NCBI RefSeq assembly: GCF_000153725.1
Contig: NZ_DS022277.1
Span: 633,415-697,414, forward strand
Source of the DNA: Salipiger bermudensis HTCC2601
Lineage (GTDB): Bacteria; Pseudomonadota; Alphaproteobacteria; Rhodobacterales; Rhodobacteraceae
Length of the DNA stretch: 64,000 nt
Reading direction: 5' to 3'
The position numbers and the translations under genes are program-made. Under the pieces are notes generated by a model. It worked only from the letters and a program-made list of their open reading frames with translations. It ran no database searches and was not told the DNA's origin. Within the stretch, counting starts at the first letter, position 1. Every line of letters begins with the position of its first letter. Below are positions 53,149 to 62,659 of this stretch, one piece after another.

Positions 53149-54078
53149 TTATTTGCCCCAGCGCAGCGCCATGATGTCGAGATCACGCGCGAGCTCCAGA
53201 AGCCGGGTGCGGGTGCGGGGCGTCATCGGCTTGAGCGGGTGACGCACATGGTCCGAGGCAATCACGCCGCCTTCCTTGTAGATCACCTTGCAGGCGCGCA
53301 GACCGCACTGACGGTTCTCGTGGTTGATCAGCGGCAGGCAAAGCTGCCACTGCGCCAGCGCCGCCGCCTTGTCGCCGGCGAGGTAGTGGCTGACGATGGG
53401 GCGGATCTTCTCGGCGAACATACCCGAGGTCATGGTGCCGGTGGCTCCGGCATCGAGATCGGCCAGCAGCGTGACCGCTTCTTCCCCGTCAAAGGGGCCG
53501 ATGATGTCGCTGCCGCCTGCGGCAATCAGCGCCTCGAGCTTGTCGGCGGCAAACGGGGTTTCCATCTTGAAATAGCAGACATTCTCGATCTCGCGCGCCA
53601 TCTTGGCCAAGAGCGGCACCGGCAGCGTGACGCCCGAGAGCGGCGCGTCCTGGATCATGATCGGGATCGAGATCGCGTCGGAGACCGCGGCGAAATGCTC
53701 GAAGATGCCGTCCGCCGCGGGCACCAGTCCGACGCCGTGATAGGGCGGCATCATCATGAGCATCGCGGCGCCGAGCGATTGCGCGTGGGTCGCGCGTTCG
53801 ATCGCCACCTGGGTCGAGAAATGCGAGATCGTGACGATCACCGGAACCCGGCCCGCCACATGCTCGAGGCAGAGCTTGGTGAGGACGCGGCGCTCCTCGT
53901 CGGAGAGCACGAACTGCTCGGAATAGTTGGCAAGGATGCAGATCGCGTCGACGCCCTGATCGATCAGGCAGTCGAGCGTGTTCTTCATGCCCTGAAGGTC
54001 GAGCGTGCCATCCTCGAAGAAGGGCGTGGGCGCGACGGGCAGGATGCCGGTGAGCGGGGTTGTCTTGAGGTCGGTCAC
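53149..54078 (-). CDS. L-2-keto-3-deoxyarabonate dehydratase (DHDPS family)
   Basis: 309 residues. The TIM-barrel Schiff-base lysine is Lys171 in YFKMETP, and the GILPVAPTPFFEDGTLD start is typical. Among the DHDPS family, the neighbours point to L-2-keto-3-deoxyarabonate as substrate, giving 2-oxoglutarate semialdehyde. N-acetylneuraminate lyase- or aldolase-type reactions are less likely here. Confidence 0.87.
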   Translation of the reverse strand: MTDLKTTPLTGILPVAPTPFFEDGTLDLQGMKNTLDCLIDQGVDAICILANYSEQFVLSDEERRVLTKLCLEHVAGRVPVIVTISHFSTQVAIERATHAQSLGAAMLMMMPPYHGVGLVPAADGIFEHFAAVSDAISIPIMIQDAPLSGVTLPVPLLAKMAREIENVCYFKMETPFAADKLEALIAAGGSDIIGPFDGEEAVTLLADLDAGATGTMTSGMFAEKIRPIVSHYLAGDKAAALAQWQLCLPLINHENRQCGLRACKVIYKEGGVIASDHVRHPLKPMTPRTRTRLLELARDLDIMALRWGK

Positions 54079-54093
54079 GAAAATTCCTCGACG

Positions 54094-55020
54094 TCAGAAA
54101 TGGAAGGGGGCGACGGTCTCGCGCCGGCCCAACAGGAAGGCATCGGCGACGTGGCGCATCGGCGAAAGGTCCATGTCGATCCGGCCGTTGCGCACGAGCT
54201 GCGCCATCTTGGCGTAGAGCCGGGGGTATTCCCCGGCGAGCCCGGTGAGCGCCTCGCCCGCGGGGGCGCCGTCGACGAACATCTGGGCGCCGCCATGGGT
54301 GAGCCGCAGCGTGCCCTCGGCGCAGATGGCCTCGATCTCCCAGGTCTGCTCGCCCTCCTGCCGGAAGTCGAAATCACAGCTGACCGCCGCATTGCCGGGG
54401 TGGCGGAAGCCGAGCGTCGCCGCGATCGGCGCTTGCCGGTTGTCGGGGAAGGAGAGCACCGCCTCGCGAAGGTGGATCGCGTCGGGCAGGATCTCGGTCA
54501 GGATCGACAGCGCGTTGATGCCGGGATCGAACACGCCGAGCCCGCCGGGCTCGAAGATCCAGTCCTGCCCGGGATGCCAGCGCCGGACATCCTCGCGCCA
54601 CGTGATATGAAGAGATTTCAGGGTTTTGTCCGCGAGCCACGCCTTGGCGGCGGCAACCTGCTGCGCCTCGCGCGAGTGCCACGTGGCATAGATCGACAGC
54701 CCGCGCGCGCGCGCCATGCGCTCAAGCTCGGCGCATTCCGAGAGCGTCGCGCCCGGCGGCTTCTCGAGCATCACGTGCCGCCCGGCGGCCAGCGCCTTGG
54801 CGGCGTACTCGAAGCGCGGAACCGGGGGCAGACAGAGAGACACCACCCGGATCTCGGGGCAGGCCTCGAGCATCGCGTCGAGGCTGTCGAAGGCGTCGAC
54901 CCCGTCGACCGTGCCGGAGCGCGAGACCGTGGCGGCAAGCTCCCAGTCTTCAGACGCCGAGAGGGCGGGGACATGCTGGTCGATGGCGATCTTGCCGATG
55001 CCTGCGAGTGCGATCTGCAT
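54094..55020 (-). CDS. L-arabinose/D-galactose 1-dehydrogenase (Gfo/Idh/MocA family)
   Basis: 308 residues. N-terminal Rossmann motif is LAGIGKIAIDQHVPAL, followed by EKPPGATLSECAEL and the dehydrogenase-specific TWHSREAQQV and WIFEPGGLGVFDPGINAL. It oxidises the pyranose C1 to a lactone with NAD(P). Its start overlaps the arabonate dehydratase stop by one base. Closely related enzymes accept both L-arabinose and D-galactose. Confidence 0.88.
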   Translation of the reverse strand: MQIALAGIGKIAIDQHVPALSASEDWELAATVSRSGTVDGVDAFDSLDAMLEACPEIRVVSLCLPPVPRFEYAAKALAAGRHVMLEKPPGATLSECAELERMARARGLSIYATWHSREAQQVAAAKAWLADKTLKSLHITWREDVRRWHPGQDWIFEPGGLGVFDPGINALSILTEILPDAIHLREAVLSFPDNRQAPIAATLGFRHPGNAAVSCDFDFRQEGEQTWEIEAICAEGTLRLTHGGAQMFVDGAPAGEALTGLAGEYPRLYAKMAQLVRNGRIDMDLSPMRHVADAFLLGRRETVAPFHF

Positions 55021-56765
55021 CAGTGCGAGTCCTTTCCGACGGCGTTGCCCCGGCAGCCCTTTAGGAAGTCGAGATCGGCGCCGGTATCGGCGCCCTCCAC
55101 GTGCTGCTGGTGCAGCCAGCCATAGCCACTCTCAAAGCGCTCCGAGGTCGGAACCCAGTTGGCAAGGCGCTCGGCCAGCTCGGCCTCGGAGATGTCGAGA
55201 TGCAGGCGCCGGCCCGGCACGTCGAGCTCGATCATGTCACCGCTGCGCACCACCGCCAGCGGACCACCGGCTGCGGCCTCGGGCGAGGTGTGCAGGACGA
55301 CGGTGCCGTAGGCGGTACCCGACATGCGCGCGTCCGAGATCCGCACCATGTCGGTGATGCCCTTTTGCAGGATCTTCGGCGGCAGGCCCATGTTGCCGAC
55401 CTCGGACATGCCTGGATAGCCCTTCGGACCGCAGTTCTTCAGCACCATCACGCAGGTCTCGTCGATGTCGAGATCGGGATCGTTGATGCGGGCCTTGTAG
55501 TCGTCGATATCCTCGAAGACGACGGCACGGCCCTTGTGCTGCAGCAGGTGCTTCGAGGCGGCCGAGGGCTTCAGCACCGCGCCGTTCGGCGCGAGATTGC
55601 CGCGCAGAACGGCGATGCCGCCTTGCGGGGTGAGGCCCTTGCCGACCGGGCGGATGACGTCCTCGTTGTGGTTGAGCACGTCGCGAACCTCGTCCCAGAT
55701 GCTCTCGCCCGAGACCGTGAGCGCGTCCTTGTGCAGAAGGCCCGCCTCTCCGAGCCGCTTGAGCACCACCGGCAGGCCGCCGGCATAGAAGAACTCCTCC
55801 ATCAGGTACTCGCCCGATGGCATGAGGTTGACGATGGTCTCGACATCGCGGCCGCAGCGGTCCCAGTCGTCGAGCGTGAGGTCCACGCCCTCGACCCGGC
55901 CCGCGATGGCCAGCAGGTGGATCACCGCGTTGGTCGAGCCGCCAATGGCCCCGTTGGTTCGAATGGCGTTCTCGAAGGCCTGCTTGGTCATGATGTCAGA
56001 TGGCTTGAGGTCATCCTTGACCATCTGCACGATGCGCCGCCCCGAGAGCTGCGCCATGACTCGGCGACGGCTGTCGACCGCCGGGATCGCGGCGTTGCCC
56101 GAGAGCGCCATGCCAAGCGCCTCGGCCATCGACGCCATGGTCGAGGCGGTGCCCATGGTGTTGCAGGTGCCGGTCGAGCGCGACATGCCGGCCTCGGCCT
56201 CGAGGAACTCTTCCTGCGTCATCTCGCCGGCCTTCACCGCCTCGGAGAACTTCCACAGGTGGGTGCCGGAGCCCACGCGCTCGCCGCGGAAATAGCCGTT
56301 CAGCATCGGCCCGCCGGTGACCACGATCGAGGGCACGTCGCAGGAGGCAGCGGCCATCAGCAGCGAGGGCGTGGTCTTGTCGCAGCCCACCATCAGAACC
56401 GCGCCGTCGATGGGTTGGCCGCGCAGCTGCTCTTCGATCGAGAGCGCCGCGAGGTTGCGGTACATCATCGCCGTCGGGCGGAAGGTGTTCTCGGAGGCCG
56501 AAAAGGCCGGAACCTCGACCGGGAAGCCGCCGGCCTCCCAGATGCCCGCCTTCACCTTCTCGGCCAGCTCGCGCAGGTGGCCATTGCAGGGGGTCAGGTC
56601 GGACCAGGTGTTCATGATCCCGATGATCGGGCGCCCGTCGAAGAGATCGTGCGGATGGCCTTGGTTCTTCAGCCAGCCGCGGTGGTAGATCGTGTCGCGG
56701 GAATTGCCGCCGTACCATTCCTGCGAGCGCAGGCGCCGGGGCCAGGGGGCAGGTTTGAAGGTCAT
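55020..56765 (-). CDS. L-arabonate dehydratase (IlvD/EDD family)
   Basis: 581 residues from the ATG at 56765; the frame is open further upstream only across the gap and the permease gene. The three cluster cysteines are Cys60 (LTPCNGHL), Cys128 (VGCDKTTP) and Cys201 (GTCNTMGTAS), as in sugar-acid dehydratases with an iron-sulfur cluster. It dehydrates L-arabonate to 2-keto-3-deoxyarabonate. It is first of the enzyme genes after the gguB permease. Confidence 0.92.
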   Translation of the reverse strand: MTFKPAPWPRRLRSQEWYGGNSRDTIYHRGWLKNQGHPHDLFDGRPIIGIMNTWSDLTPCNGHLRELAEKVKAGIWEAGGFPVEVPAFSASENTFRPTAMMYRNLAALSIEEQLRGQPIDGAVLMVGCDKTTPSLLMAAASCDVPSIVVTGGPMLNGYFRGERVGSGTHLWKFSEAVKAGEMTQEEFLEAEAGMSRSTGTCNTMGTASTMASMAEALGMALSGNAAIPAVDSRRRVMAQLSGRRIVQMVKDDLKPSDIMTKQAFENAIRTNGAIGGSTNAVIHLLAIAGRVEGVDLTLDDWDRCGRDVETIVNLMPSGEYLMEEFFYAGGLPVVLKRLGEAGLLHKDALTVSGESIWDEVRDVLNHNEDVIRPVGKGLTPQGGIAVLRGNLAPNGAVLKPSAASKHLLQHKGRAVVFEDIDDYKARINDPDLDIDETCVMVLKNCGPKGYPGMSEVGNMGLPPKILQKGITDMVRISDARMSGTAYGTVVLHTSPEAAAGGPLAVVRSGDMIELDVPGRRLHLDISEAELAERLANWVPTSERFESGYGWLHQQHVEGADTGADLDFLKGCRGNAVGKDSH

Positions 56766-56839
56766 GTCGGTCGGTCCATTGCTAGGGAGATCTTGGCAAG
56801 GCGGGCAGGGCGCGACAGCCGCGCGCCCGTGATGGCGCC

Positions 56840-58033
56840 TCAGGCCTTGTTTTTCTGGTAGACGTCGAAGAACACCGCGGCGAGCAGCACGAGGCCCTTG
56901 ATGACCTGCTGGTAGTCGATGCCGATGCCCATGATCGACATGCCGTTGTTCAGCACGCCCATGATGAAGGCGCCGACCACCGCACCGATGATCTTGCCGG
57001 AGCCGCCGGACATCGACGCGCCGCCGATGAACACCGCCGCGATCACGTCGAGCTCGAAGCCGAAACCGGCCTTGGGTGTCGCGGTGTTGAGACGGGCGGC
57101 AAAGATCAGCCCGGCCAGCGCCGCGAGCATCCCCATGTTCACGAAGGCCAGGAAGGTGAGCCGCTCGGTCTTGATGCCCGAGAGCTTGGCCGCCTTCTCG
57201 TTGCCGCCGAGCGCATAGATGCGGCGGCCGAGCGTGGTGTTCTCGGTGATGAAGGCATAGATCAGCGTCAGGACCACCATCGAGATCATCACGTTGGGCA
57301 GGCCACGGAACCCCGCGAGCTTGTACATGACGTAGAACAGCGCGCCGCTGACGATGATGGTGCGCGCCCAGAAGAAGGCGGCGGGTTCTTCCTCCATGCC
57401 GTACTTGCGGTTGGTGATGCGCTGGCGCAGTCCGAGCCAGACGATCAGCATGACCGCGATGACCCCGGCGACCAGCGCCGTGCCGTTGGGGCGGCCAAGC
57501 CCGGTAAAGTCGGGGATGAAGCCGGTCGAGAGCGACTGGAAGCTGCGCTCGAACGGGCCGACGGACTGGCCCTCGAGCAGCCACAGCGACAGGCCGCGGA
57601 ACACCAGCATGCCCGCCAGCGTGACGATGAAGGCCGGGATCTTCCAGTAGGCGACCCAGTAGCCCTGCCAGGCACCGATCACGATGCCGGCCACGAGGCA
57701 GGCCGGGATCGTGGCCCAGACCGGCCAGCCCCAGTTCACCATCATCACCGCCGCCAGAGCGCCGATGAAGCCCATCACCGAGCCGACCGAGAGATCGATA
57801 TGCCCGGCCACGATGACGATCAGCATGCCGAGCGCCATGATGATGATATAGCTGTTCTGCAGGAACAGGTTGGTGATGTTGACGGGTTTCAGCAGGGTGC
57901 CGTCGGTCACCACCTGGAAGAAGAGCATGATCGCGATGAGCGCCACCAGAAGCCCGTATTCTCGCAGGTGCTTCGACAGGTACTGAACGAGACTTCCGCC
58001 GTTGTTCCCGCGTTTGTTTTCAGCCAGTTCCAA
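56840..58033 (-). CDS. gguB: Multiple-monosaccharide ABC transporter permease (GguB/MmsB)
   Basis: 397 residues with about ten hydrophobic segments. The ribose/xylose-permease motif NITNLFLQNSYIIIMALGM and GHIDLSVGSVMGFIGALAAV are present, and a mid-protein insert around 195-220 fits the MmsB/GguB subgroup. It forms the channel for the ChvE-bound sugar. It is 12 bases after gguA. Confidence 0.9.
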   Translation of the reverse strand: MELAENKRGNNGGSLVQYLSKHLREYGLLVALIAIMLFFQVVTDGTLLKPVNITNLFLQNSYIIIMALGMLIVIVAGHIDLSVGSVMGFIGALAAVMMVNWGWPVWATIPACLVAGIVIGAWQGYWVAYWKIPAFIVTLAGMLVFRGLSLWLLEGQSVGPFERSFQSLSTGFIPDFTGLGRPNGTALVAGVIAVMLIVWLGLRQRITNRKYGMEEEPAAFFWARTIIVSGALFYVMYKLAGFRGLPNVMISMVVLTLIYAFITENTTLGRRIYALGGNEKAAKLSGIKTERLTFLAFVNMGMLAALAGLIFAARLNTATPKAGFGFELDVIAAVFIGGASMSGGSGKIIGAVVGAFIMGVLNNGMSIMGIGIDYQQVIKGLVLLAAVFFDVYQKNKA

Positions 58034-58045
58034 CTGTCCCTCTCC

Positions 58046-59599
58046 CTATTCCGCCGCGCCCATGGCGGGCTCGTCGACCACGTCGGTCACGATCATCGAC
58101 ATGATCCGCTCCTGGCTCGCTTCGGCTGCACTCAGCTCGCCGACCAGCGCGCCCTCGTTCATCACGTAAATCCGGTCGCACATGCCCAGAAGTTCCGGCA
58201 TCTCCGACGAGATCATCACCACGCCCTTGCCCTGCTCGGACAGGCTGTTGATGATGTTGTAGATTTCAAATTTCGCGCCCACGTCGATGCCGCGCGTGGG
58301 CTCGTCGAGGATCAACACCTCGGGCTCCGAGAACAGCCATTTCGACAGCACCACCTTCTGCTGGTTGCCTCCGGAGAGGTTCATCACCTTCTGGAAGACC
58401 GAGGGGGTCCGGATGTTCATCGCCTGCCGGTAGCGCTCGGCCACGCGGGTTTCCTCGCCCTCCGAGATGATGCCGTTGCGCGAGACGCTGGGCAGGTTCG
58501 CCAGCGTGGTGTTCTTCTGGATCGTCTCCTCGAGGATCAGGCCCAGCGACTTGCGGTCCTCGGTGACATAGGCGAGCCCGGACTCGATGGCGCGCCCGAC
58601 GGTCGAGGTGTCGACCTCGCGCCCGTGCATCTTGACCCGGCCCGAGATGTTCTGGCCGTAGCTGCGGCCGAAGATCGACATCGCAAGCTCGGTCCGGCCC
58701 GAGCCCATCAGCCCGGCGATGCCCACCACCTCGCCGGCGCGGACCCGGAACGAGGCGTTGCGGATCACCTGCCTGTCCTTGTGCTCGGGGTGCCAGACCG
58801 ACCAATCCTCGACCTCCATCAGCATCTCGCCGGCGCGATGCGGGCGTGGCGGGTAGCGGTTCGACATGTCGCGGCCCACCATGTCGCGGACGATGCGGTC
58901 CTCGGTGATGTCGTCGGTGCGGGTGTTCATCGTCGACACGGTCGCGCCGTCGCGGATCACCGTGACGCTGTCGGCCACGCGGCGCACCTCGTTGAGCTTA
59001 TGGCTGATGATGATCTGGGTGACGCCCTGCGCCTTCAGCTCGAGCATCAGGTCGAGCAGCGCCTGGCTGTCGTGCTCGGACAGGGCCGCGGTCGGCTCGT
59101 CGAGGATCAGCAGCTTCACGTCCTTGGACAGCGCCTTGGCGATCTCGACCAGCTGCTGCTTGCCGACGCCGAGGCTGTCGACCAGCGTGCCCGGCGGTTC
59201 GCTCAGCCCGACCTTGTCGAGCAGGTCGGTGGTCATCCGGAAGGTCTCGCGCCAGTCAACGACACCCTTGGTGGCGCGTTCGTTGCCGAGAAAGATGTTC
59301 TCGGCGATCGACAGCAGCGGCACCAGCGCCAGCTCCTGGTGGATGATGATGATCCCCAGCTCTTCGCTGTCGTTGATGTCGGCGAACTGTGCGGTCTGGC
59401 CGTCATAGCGGATTTCGCCGTCATAGGTGCCGGCGGGATAGACGCCGGAGAGCACCTTCATCAGGGTCGACTTGCCGGCGCCGTTCTCACCGCAGATGGC
59501 GTGGATCTCACCCCGGGCCACCGTCAGGTTGACGTTGTCGAGCGCCTTCACGCCGGGGAATTCCTTGGTGATGGCGCACATCTCGAGCAGGGATGTCAT
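58046..59599 (-). CDS. gguA: Multiple-monosaccharide ABC transporter ATPase (GguA/MmsA)
   Basis: 517 residues holding two ABC domains in tandem. The first has Walker [10 protein letters not shown] and signature/Walker [30 protein letters not shown]; the second has the degenerate [10 protein letters not shown] and [15 protein letters not shown] with [12 protein letters not shown]. This is the usual layout of sugar ATPases such as XylG and MglA. Order chvE-gguA-gguB is as in Agrobacterium. Confidence 0.92.
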   Translation of the reverse strand: MTSLLEMCAITKEFPGVKALDNVNLTVARGEIHAICGENGAGKSTLMKVLSGVYPAGTYDGEIRYDGQTAQFADINDSEELGIIIIHQELALVPLLSIAENIFLGNERATKGVVDWRETFRMTTDLLDKVGLSEPPGTLVDSLGVGKQQLVEIAKALSKDVKLLILDEPTAALSEHDSQALLDLMLELKAQGVTQIIISHKLNEVRRVADSVTVIRDGATVSTMNTRTDDITEDRIVRDMVGRDMSNRYPPRPHRAGEMLMEVEDWSVWHPEHKDRQVIRNASFRVRAGEVVGIAGLMGSGRTELAMSIFGRSYGQNISGRVKMHGREVDTSTVGRAIESGLAYVTEDRKSLGLILEETIQKNTTLANLPSVSRNGIISEGEETRVAERYRQAMNIRTPSVFQKVMNLSGGNQQKVVLSKWLFSEPEVLILDEPTRGIDVGAKFEIYNIINSLSEQGKGVVMISSEMPELLGMCDRIYVMNEGALVGELSAAEASQERIMSMIVTDVVDEPAMGAAE

Positions 59600-59719
59600 G
59601 CCGTTGACCTCTCGTATTCAGGGGTGGGATCCGCGCGGGGCGGCGATGCGCGCCCGCTCCGTGGGAGACCGGTGCGGATCCCTCTGGGTCGACGCCGTGG
59701 CCGGCCCGGGTCCGGGCGT

Positions 59720-59738
59720 CCGGGGCCGGTGGCCCCGG
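59720..59738 (-). promoter_or_regulatory. GC hairpin between chvE and gguA
   Basis: CCGGGGCC (59720-59727) and GGCCCCGG (59731-59738) form a perfect 8-bp stem 12 bases beyond the chvE stop. It may let the binding protein be made in excess over the ATPase and permease. Confidence 0.55.
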
Positions 59739-59749
59739 CTCCGGTTTGC

Positions 59750-60799
59750 TCAGAACTCCGAGGCGTCGTGATAGCCGCTCTCGACGACGATCTCTTCCCA
59801 GTTCGAGCTGTCCACAAGCACCGGCTTGAGCAGGTAGGACGGGACCACCTTCTCGCCGTTGTCGTAGGTCTCGGTGTCGTTGATCTCGGGCTCGGTGCCG
59901 TTCTGCAGCGCCTCGACCATGTCGACGGCCACGCCCGCCAGTTCGCGGGTGTCCTTGAACACGGTGGAATACTGCTCGCCGGCGATGATCGACTTCACCG
60001 AGGGCAGCTCCGCGTCCTGACCGGTGACGATGGGCATCTCGAGATCGCCATTGCCGTAGCCCACACCCTTGAGCGAGCTCAGAATGCCGATCGACAGCCC
60101 GTCATAGGGGGACAGGACGCCGTGCACCCGCTCATCGGTGTAATGCGCGGAGAGCAGGTTATCCATCCGCGCCTGCGCCACCGCGCCGTCCCAGCGCAGG
60201 GTACCCACGGTGTCCATGCCCATCTGGCCCGAGACGATATTGATGGTGCCGTCATCGATCAGCGGCTGCAGCACCGACATTGCACCATTGTAGAAGAAAT
60301 ACGCGTTGTTGTCGTCCGGCGAGCCGCCGAACAGTTCGACATTGTAGGGCCCGTCGCCGAACCGCTCCTTCATGCCGTCGACCAGGGACGAGGCCTGCAG
60401 AACGCCGACCTGGAAGTTGTCGAAGGTGGCGTAATAGCTGACATAGGGGCTGTCGCGGATCAGGCGGTCGTAGCTGATCACCTCGATATCGGCGTAGTAG
60501 GCATTCTCCAGTGCGTTCGAGAGCGTGGTGCCGTCGATCGCCGCAATCACGAGGACATCCACGCCGCGGGTGATCATGTTCTCGATCTGGCTGACCTGGT
60601 TCGGGATGTCGTCTTCGGCATATTGCAGGATCGTCTCGTAGCCGGCGGCCTGAAGCTGCTCCTCCATCGAGTTGCCGTCGGAAATCCAGCGGGCGGACGA
60701 CTTGGTCGGCATGGCGATGCCAATCAGGCCGTCGGCATAGGCGCCGGTAGCCAGCACGAGAGCGGCGGCCGAAACGGCCGCAAGTGACTTGATAGTCAT
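59750..60799 (-). CDS. chvE: Sugar-binding protein ChvE
   Basis: 349 residues from the ATG at 60799, with GGAGGAG upstream. A signal peptide ending TGAYA precedes a periplasmic-binding fold ([45 protein letters not shown]) close to Agrobacterium ChvE. It binds L-arabinose, D-galactose, xylose and other sugars; in Agrobacterium it also signals to VirA, but no vir genes are seen here. Confidence 0.9.
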   Translation of the reverse strand: MTIKSLAAVSAAALVLATGAYADGLIGIAMPTKSSARWISDGNSMEEQLQAAGYETILQYAEDDIPNQVSQIENMITRGVDVLVIAAIDGTTLSNALENAYYADIEVISYDRLIRDSPYVSYYATFDNFQVGVLQASSLVDGMKERFGDGPYNVELFGGSPDDNNAYFFYNGAMSVLQPLIDDGTINIVSGQMGMDTVGTLRWDGAVAQARMDNLLSAHYTDERVHGVLSPYDGLSIGILSSLKGVGYGNGDLEMPIVTGQDAELPSVKSIIAGEQYSTVFKDTRELAGVAVDMVEALQNGTEPEINDTETYDNGEKVVPSYLLKPVLVDSSNWEEIVVESGYHDASEF

Positions 60800-60920
60800 G
60801 ATCTCCTCCACATTCGCGGCCGGCTCCTCACGCCTTGGTGGCCGCTGATCAGTTCCTGGTCTCCTCAACCATCAACTGCGTAGCGCTTTCGATCTATATC
60901 TGTAAAATGCTATTATGAAA

Positions 60921-60937
60921 GAAATGCATATCATTTC
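60921..60937. promoter_or_regulatory. Inverted repeat, candidate GbpR operator
   Basis: GAAATG-CATAT-CATTTC is a perfect 6-bp dyad in the AT-rich gap between divergent chvE and gbpR, 16 bases before the gbpR start. LysR proteins bind such sites next to the promoters they control. Confidence 0.5.
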
Positions 60938-60952
60938 AGGTATGGCGACCGG

Positions 60953-61870
60953 ATGGATCTGAGCAGACGGCTGAAGCCGAACCACCTCAAGTTGATCGAT
61001 GAGATCGCGAAGAAGCAGAAGCTGCAACTCGCGGCCGAGGCGCTGTCTATCTCGCAGCCGGCGGCAAGCCGGATGCTGGCGGATATCGAGACCAATATGG
61101 GCACGCCGCTATTCGTGCGGCACCCCCGCTGGATGGAGCTTACCCAGGCGGGGCAGGCGGTCCTGCGCCACGTGCGCGTGGTCCTTTGGGAGCTCGAGAC
61201 GCTCGAGGCCGAGGTCGAGAGCATCGCGGGCGGCCGGTCAGGCGTGGTGCGGGTCGGAGCGGTGACCGGTCCGGCGGTGGGCTGCCTGATGCCGGCGCTG
61301 CGCAAGGTGAAGGACGAGAGCCCCGATATCGAGACCACGATCGAGGTCGGCCCGTCGGTGCAACTGGTTCGCGGCCTGCGCGAGGGTCGGCTTGATTTCA
61401 TTATCGCGCGGCTGACGCCGGAGCAGGACAGCAGCGAGTTCCACGTCTACCCGGCCCGCTCGGAGCGCGTCACGCTACTGGTGCGCGACACGCATCCGCT
61501 GGCGGGCGTACCGGATCTGCCCCTCGAGGCGGTGGCGGGTTACGAATGGGTGATTCAGGAGCGCGGCTCTCCGATCCGGCAGGCGGTGGAGGCGGCGTTC
61601 CTCGAGGCCGGCACGCCGGTGCCGGCGAACGTCTCGAACTCCTCGTCGCTGTTGATCGTGCTCTCGATCATCGCGCAGGCGGACGTGATCTCGCCGCAGT
61701 CCGAGGAGGTCGCCGAGATCCTGACCGGCAGCGCGCTCGGGGCGCGGCTGGTGGCGCTGCAGATGGCCTGCGACATGACGGTCTCGCCGTATTTCGTCCT
61801 TTCCAACCGCAGCCAGCAACTGCCGCGCGCCTCCGAACGGGTTCTGAAGGAAGTGCTGAGGCGGTTGTGA
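60953..61870 (+). CDS. gbpR: LysR-family regulator GbpR
   Basis: 305 residues. The N-terminal helix-turn-helix is QLAAEALSISQPAASRMLADIE, followed by the linker helix and a ligand domain (VRVGAVTGPAVGCLMPAL). It closely fits GbpR, the galactose-binding-protein regulator that activates chvE in response to sugars. It is divergent from chvE. Control of the downstream arabinose enzyme genes is likely because they lie in the same strand and run. Confidence 0.87.
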   Translation: MDLSRRLKPNHLKLIDEIAKKQKLQLAAEALSISQPAASRMLADIETNMGTPLFVRHPRWMELTQAGQAVLRHVRVVLWELETLEAEVESIAGGRSGVVRVGAVTGPAVGCLMPALRKVKDESPDIETTIEVGPSVQLVRGLREGRLDFIIARLTPEQDSSEFHVYPARSERVTLLVRDTHPLAGVPDLPLEAVAGYEWVIQERGSPIRQAVEAAFLEAGTPVPANVSNSSSLLIVLSIIAQADVISPQSEEVAEILTGSALGARLVALQMACDMTVSPYFVLSNRSQQLPRASERVLKEVLRRL

Positions 61871-61906
61871 GCAAGGCCCCGCGCGCGGCCCGAGATGACC
61901 TGACAG

Positions 61907-62659
61907 CTAGAGCATCGCGGACAGGCCACGCGCGCCGGCCGAGAGGGCGGTCGCGAGCAGCACCGAGAGCGACACCAGCCGGTAGCGTTTCTCGCTGGTC
62001 AGCGCGAACAGCCTGCCGCCGAGCCAGGTGCCGCCAAGCATCACCGGAAAGGCACAGAGCGCCGCGACGAGGTCGCTGCCGTGCAGGAGGCCTGCGACGG
62101 CAAGACCGGGCAGCGCGATGGCGGCGGTGATGGCCACGAAGATCATCAGGCTCGCCCGCATTCGCGCGGCGGCTGCGCCCGTATAGAGGAAATAGGTGAT
62201 CGCCGGCGGTCCCGGCATGGCGGCAAGCCCGCCGAAGAATCCCCCCGCGAGCCCGGCCGGAAAGGCCAGCCGCAGCGCCCCGGCACCGCGCGGTTTCTGC
62301 GGCAGCGCCAGCATCGGGATGGCAAGGCAGATGATCGCCGCGATCACCACGCGCATCACGTCGGGATCGAGCCAGCCCAGAAGCAGGATGCCCGGCGGCG
62401 TGCCGATCAAGGCGCCAAGGCCCATGCGGCCGAGCTCGCCTCGGTCGAATTGGCCGTGGAGGCTGATCAGGTCGCGCACCCCCACGAGGCACTGCAGCAG
62501 CACCGCGATCACCACCGCCTGCGCTGGCGGGATCACGAGGCTGAGCAGCGGCACCGCGGCGAGCGCGAAGCCGAAGCCGGTGAGGCCGCGGAGCACCGCC
62601 GCGATCCCCACCACGCCGCAGATCTCTGCGATCGTCACGAAGGAAAGACCGGTCAGCAT
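61907..62659 (-). CDS. TauE/SafE-family membrane permease
   Basis: 250 residues with eight hydrophobic segments. The duplicated family motif GLTGFGFALAAVPLLSLVIPP and GFFGGLAAMPGPPAITYFLY are clear. Members export sulfite or sulfonate-derived anions, or other organic acids. Its start overlaps the upstream aldehyde dehydrogenase stop by one base (TGATG), so it may export an acid made by that enzyme. Confidence 0.85.
   Translation of the reverse strand: MLTGLSFVTIAEICGVVGIAAVLRGLTGFGFALAAVPLLSLVIPPAQAVVIAVLLQCLVGVRDLISLHGQFDRGELGRMGLGALIGTPPGILLLGWLDPDVMRVVIAAIICLAIPMLALPQKPRGAGALRLAFPAGLAGGFFGGLAAMPGPPAITYFLYTGAAAARMRASLMIFVAITAAIALPGLAVAGLLHGSDLVAALCAFPVMLGGTWLGGRLFALTSEKRYRLVSLSVLLATALSAGARGLSAML

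Noticed and set aside
57800-60787. 995-codon plus-strand frame across gguB-gguA-chvE
   Set aside because: It is antisense to three recognisable genes and crosses their gaps; no start site or domain supports it.
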